A stretch of 64,000 bases of DNA from Sclerodactyla briareus (lineage: Eukaryota; Echinodermata; Holothuroidea; Dendrochirotida; Sclerodactylidae). The translations under genes were made by a program, and so were the position numbers. Location: positions 593,001 to 657,000 of the forward strand of contig JAODTK010005911.1 of the NCBI GenBank assembly GCA_026419785.1, given 5' to 3'. Shown piece after piece: positions 60,240 through 64,000 of the stretch. Positions within the stretch are counted from its first letter, which is position 1. Every line of letters begins with the position of its first letter. The notes under the pieces were generated by a model that did not search any database, was not told the DNA's origin, and was given only the letters and a program-made list of their open reading frames with translations.

Positions 60240-60391
60240 TCTCATGTCAAAATTGTTGCCAAAAACAAAAAACAGGTCTCTCTCTAGGTCATGGAGACCA
60301 ATCCAATACCAAATGAGGTTGCCATTGTCACCAACCAATCGATCAATATTTGGAGATATACATGTCGGCAGTTCACCAGCCTGCCCAGATG
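60240..60391 (-). pseudogene. C-type lectin-like domain fragment
   Basis: The minus-strand frame reads SGQAGELPTCISPNIDRLVG, then DNGNLIWYWIGLHDLERD. C-type lectin domains have C...GG.L..I.S.E......, then WIGL.D, so the order and spacing fit. The typical W.DG and the C-terminal cysteines were not found. Upstream there is a stop and no clear acceptor. It is either an exon of a nested gene or a relic. The sugar-binding part is absent. Confidence 0.45.
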
Positions 60392-60399
60392 TCTAGGTT

Positions 60400-61365
60400 T
60401 GGCTCTTTCAGCAGTATCTGTATGTCTCTGGCCTTGTCTCCCCTTTTTGCTGTTGAAACCGGCATATGTCAGGCTCAAAACCATCCTTCCATCTATTCTG
60501 CTATAATTCACCTTCAATTTGATAGAAACTGAGCAGCTCATCATCACTTGTATCAAAGCATGACAACCTTCCGATGTGTCAACAAGCTGTCTCTCCCTTT
60601 TCTAACTTTAATCACCATCCATATGTCCGCATCTGTTCTGTGTCCTATCCATGACTTGCGATTTTCATGGACACAAAAATAACATGGACGCTACCACGGA
60701 GTGCTATTGTGCAGATGGAGCACTGTTTGTGGAAAGCTGTGATGAATTATATGTATAATATGCAGAAATACAATCTTAAGTATCGTTTTCACACACATAA
60801 TAATGATAATAATAGCAACCATTTATATGACTATTGCAGGTATAATGTGGAGAAATGCAGTCAGAATAAATTCAAAAATCATTTCCCCTATTCCCTGCGC
60901 TCCAAACCAAGTAGATAATGGTGGTGCCCCCAATCCCCCTCCCTTTGACAGTCTGATGAAGCTGCTCAGCATCTATCTCCAGTTTTCTTTATATGTGGTA
61001 GTGAGTGTTATACTGATGACGGTTGTTCTGTAGTGATGTCATGCACCCAATATCTGTGTTCCATCACTTTCTTGTTCTGATTCCTTACAGTCAAAAATGA
61101 CTCCACAGTAATTCACAGGTGCATGGATAGCACACCTATATTCTCATGGACACATAGCAAGACACGGAACAGATGGTCATCCTTTGGTGTTTTCCATGCC
61201 CTGCCATGGTATAGAATATTCTTCACCCAATCATTAACCGATGACCGAAAGAAACAGAAACAAATCAACCAAGGGGGAAAGCCTTAGAATTCTGATGAGC
61301 CGAACTTCTCTTAGAGGCATTTCAAAAGTGCTCCCCAGCCCAGGTAAAAGTGGCTTTGGCCGCAC
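60400..61365. other. Intronic sequence, nothing further recognised
   Basis: No exon recognised between the lectin-like fragment and exon B. Confidence 0.3.
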
Positions 61366-61551
61366 CTTGCTCTGGGATGCTGTAAGTGATCTCTGAGTTG
61401 AGAGTTTTTTTTTGGTTTGTCATCATCAGTAGCGAAGATGGTACACACAATATCATCCTCTGCGGAATCTTCAGGTATTGAAATTTCGCGCCCCCATCTT
61501 GGATCTCTGGGGCCTCATCGTTGTTAACGTCGCCCAACAAACCAATTGCAC
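61366..61551 (-). CDS. Cadherin exon B with DVNNDEAPE linker; frame breaks
   Basis: The acceptor is TTTGTTCTCCAG|GTGCAA. Frames in order give GDVNNDEAPEI (calcium linker variant), EISIPEDSAEDDIVCTIF then ATDDDKP (first strand and DxD motif), and LNSEITYSIPEQ (ITYSI strand). Two breaks sit at homopolymers (GGGGGC and eight A), a third near the start. The donor is probably CAAG|GTGCGG. Exon A ends ..YLESSQL and its continuation VQLV matches the start here. Confidence 0.78.
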
Positions 61552-61559
61552 CTGGAGAA

Positions 61560-62280
61560 CAAAGGATGGCTGAAAGGTTAGATTCTGGATTCATTCATTA
61601 ACTCTTTGTTAGATGTTAGGAAAAATAATTCCAATTCACCACAACAATGGGGTGCACCACCGGTTTTATATTACACTTAATAGTGAGCAGGCATCATTAC
61701 TTGATTGGTGAAAATAGGGAATTCCTGAAATTTGGTGTTGGGGCGCCCCCACTAGGCTATGTATGGAGCCTGCAGCATGATAAGGTTTGATTGGAAGCTT
61801 AGAAATTAGGAAGCTAGACTCTTCCTATCTTCCCAGGGTCTGATGTCCCAGGCCCCAGGGCCAAGTTTCCAGGTTCAGGCTTCCGGAGGGGGCCCACTTG
61901 TCTGAATACAGGGAAATGTCTGAACCCTTAAATATCAAACCCTGGGAATATCAACCCTCGGGAATATTATATTGAGGTAGGATGCAGCTATTATGGTCAG
62001 ATCAGAATAACTGAAAGCAAGACCCAATCAAGAGCTAAAACTTGCTAAGGCTAGGATTCCATAGGTGTGAATGCAAGACGAGGCAGGAGGCTATCACAAT
62101 CAGATCAGACTCATCATAAGCGAGTCCTCATCATCTTCTAGCTATATTCATAGAGTGAACATAAATAATAGGAAGAATTGGAGAACATACACTGGGGCAA
62201 TGCCTTGCTGCGGTTGCTCAACCTCTGATGTCCTTTGCCTATGAAACTGCTGTTGATGCCTAAGCTGTATCAGGCTAGTA
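61560..62280. other. Intron between exons A and B, unique part
   Basis: Nothing recognised. Confidence 0.35.
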
Positions 62281-62284
62281 GTCC

Positions 62285-62705
62285 ATAGGTTAGTTTTAGC
62301 GAAAAAGAGTCAGGAAGACAAAAATTCTTATGAAATACCTTTGGGAGAGCCATAACATCCCAAAAGGGAAGATTAAGCCAGATGTCTGCAGAATTCGCCC
62401 ACAATTCTTGAAAAAACAAATCGAGACTGTCCTTATACGCATTCACAATCTTAGACAGAACAACATTTCCAGGAAGGCTATTCCAATGAATAATAACTAT
62501 CTGTAAGACAAAATATCTACGTGCAATCTACAGCTTTTGCTGTGAAGCTTGAGGCAATGACCCCCATTGGTGGTAATATGAAAACTCAAAGAAATAGTGA
62601 GAGGAAAGGCCCTCTGAGCCATGAGAAAGAAAATCCCGAATCAAATCACTACAAATTTGTCTCAGCTCCATCGGGATGTGCAGATGTGGGGTGCAGCATG
62701 ATCCT
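62285..62705 (-). mobile_element. LINE 3' fragment, same family as 18.8 and 53.4 kb
   Basis: It shares with the other two copies the blocks CTTGAGGCAATGACCCC, GAAAGGCCCTCTG, AATCGAGACTGTCCTTAT and ATTCCAATGA. It ends at a CTAAAACTAACC tail near 62,288. Only the C-terminal and 3' part is present. Confidence 0.7.
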
Positions 62706-62709
62706 ATGA

Positions 62710-63128
62710 GTGGATTCATGTGATTACTACCATGAAAAGCATCTGAACTATCTGCAATTGGCTTGTAGAGAAAATAGAATAGAGAAGTAGAAATAGAGAC
62801 ACAAAATTCAGTAGCAAGCAAATATATCCTAATAAAATAAATGAACCTTTGTGGCCAAATTCCATGTTTACGGATGGCGGACAACACGCAGCATCACATC
62901 AAAATAATGATGCTAAGAAGAGGATCTACATAAGATAAACAATTTAACATCTGATCAGAGGTTGTAGATATCAATGATCCTTGTTCATTACCATACAGTT
63001 GAATTTCTTCTGAAATATCAATCTCCCTCCCAAAATTAAGATTCTGCTCTGCATCTATGGACTCCTAGCCTGAGAATTTTAGACATTACAGACCACTATG
63101 AGATAACACATTATAAGATACCACGTAC
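62710..63128. other. Intronic sequence, nothing recognised
   Basis: No exon or repeat. Confidence 0.35.
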
Positions 63129-63237
63129 CAGCTGTGAGGATTCCAAGTAGGGTGGGGCAGTATTGACTGCTCTCACTGTGAACTGAATCTGGTCTTCCTC
63201 CTCTCGGTCAATGGTCCATGAATCCCGATTTGGTGCC
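63129..63237 (-). CDS. Cadherin exon A
   Basis: The acceptor is CCCTTTTGCAG|GGCACC and the donor CAGCTG|GTACGT. The intact frame reads APNRDSWTIDREEEDQIQ, then FTVRAVNTAPPYLESSQL. IDREEEDQIQFTVRAV is the LDRE....Y.L.V.A core of an EC repeat. It is followed by exon B, whose first strand and linker complete the repeat. Confidence 0.88.
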
Positions 63238-64000
63238 CTGCAAAAGGGAAAAATAGAAAAACGCTGATATTGATCGGCTGCCAATCACTATTTGACTTTT
63301 CCCCTGTGAATAATTTGCCATAAAATAGTGACGTGTGATTTGGGCGACATGATTTGCTTTTTGTCAGAATATTACAGGAGTTCGTTGACAGCCCCCTCCC
63401 GTCGAGCGTCACATAATAGCTCCAGTTCGCTTTGTTGGTGCTATACTCTATGCTCAGATGGTCTTTCTGCCAGACAGAATCAAGTTCTAATTAACTATAT
63501 GTTGTTTCTGTACTCCTGTAATGAATCAGCCAAACTCCAGTCTGTTATCAGAAGTGATCCGAAAGAAGAAACGGCCATGTTGTGACACTAGGTTAAATAC
63601 TATGGCGCAACAAAGAGATCGTTGACAAAATTGACAGAAAAAGGTGGATGTATTCTTCCACGATATTCACACAATATCCCGCCTTCTCACTTTTATCAAA
63701 TTCCAACAAGGCACACAATACACGGTTCATGCCTTCTCCAGTTAATATAATAGCTTGATGGGTATAACCTACTAGTCCTGTTATAAAATGTTGATATTAT
63801 CAACACACACATTTCTGCAGTAGGCCACGCCTGACCAGTCCGATTGTATCAACATCTCAGTTTTTATCAGAGATTATTTTCAGCCGCCTCCCAATTGTCA
63901 AACTGCTAAATGGCAATCAATGATGTCACACGCTGTTACGGTCAAGCCAATCATCCAAAAATTCAGAATTTTTGAAGTGGGGGTTCTCTATCGCTATGTT
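63238..64000. other. Upstream sequence, nothing recognised
   Basis: Likely intron, as no promoter or signal-peptide exon is visible. Short frames only. Confidence 0.35.

Larger units (their letters stand above)
1500..63237 (-). other. Giant cadherin gene, partial (span of candidate exons)
   Basis: This is the span from the first to the last candidate cadherin exon on the minus strand. Cadherins are calcium-dependent adhesion or signalling proteins whose extracellular part is a row of about 110-residue EC repeats joined by DxNDN-type calcium linkers. Signatures seen include DINDNPPVF twice, DVNDNEP, DINDNPRVF, NNDEAPE and TFDREVEE. Exons L, M, N, O and P join in phase into continuous repeats, which is strong evidence for one gene there. 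Assigning the distant exons at 1.5-15.7 kb and 41.9-63.2 kb to the same gene is inference from shared strand and family. No signal peptide, transmembrane segment, EGF or laminin-G domain was found, so both ends are probably outside. Fat, Dachsous or CDH23-like proteins are the nearest types. The letters A to U used below run from upstream (high coordinate) to downstream. Confidence 0.6.

Overview
This window looks like eukaryotic, animal genomic DNA. It has long introns with consensus GT/AG splice sites, AT-rich non-coding sequence, many micro- and minisatellites, and non-LTR retrotransposon (LINE) remains. No open frame is long enough to be a bacterial gene, and most short open frames here are chance. 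The repeat content and the long cadherin suggest a marine invertebrate, perhaps a deuterostome such as an echinoderm or hemichordate. That assignment is inference; I cannot name the species.

The main content is one very large, fragmented cadherin gene on the minus strand. I found about 20 candidate exons between 63.2 kb (upstream) and 1.5 kb (downstream), recognised from cadherin signatures (DINDNPP, DVNDNEP, TFDREVEE, AIDRGSP) flanked by splice sites. Several neighbouring exons join in phase into continuous cadherin (EC) repeats. The best run is 35.4 -> 34.3 -> 33.5 -> 32.2 -> 28.7 -> 27.0 kb. A second is 53.3 -> 52.6 kb, and a third, weaker one is 42.9 -> 42.0 kb. Together they encode parts of at least nine EC repeats. 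I see no signal peptide, membrane segment or cytoplasmic tail, so both gene ends probably lie outside the window. The overall type is a long Fat/Dachsous/CDH23-like cadherin, but many repeats carry unusual cysteines.

About half of the exons show one-base frame breaks although both splice sites and the domain are intact. The tandem arrays show the same dense single-base indels. Parts of the window therefore look like unpolished long-read sequence, although true gene decay cannot be excluded.

Layout: 1.5-15.7 kb holds downstream cadherin exons, a minisatellite, a MITE-like palindrome and a plus-strand endonuclease/RT LINE (10.8-12.8 kb). 16.8-21.3 kb holds two dispersed repeat families and a minus-strand LINE. 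22.97-26.13 kb is an array of about 35 copies of an 87-bp (29-codon) unit that continues the reading frame of a cadherin exon; it is the most interesting feature here. 26.9-35.4 kb is the best-preserved cadherin stretch, with 90-bp and 46-bp arrays in its introns. 36-52 kb is mostly intron with more minisatellites and scattered exons. 52.5-54.2 kb holds a duplicated cadherin exon split by an internally deleted LINE. 57.8-63.2 kb holds the upstream cadherin exons, a triplicated exon end and a C-type-lectin-like fragment in an intron.
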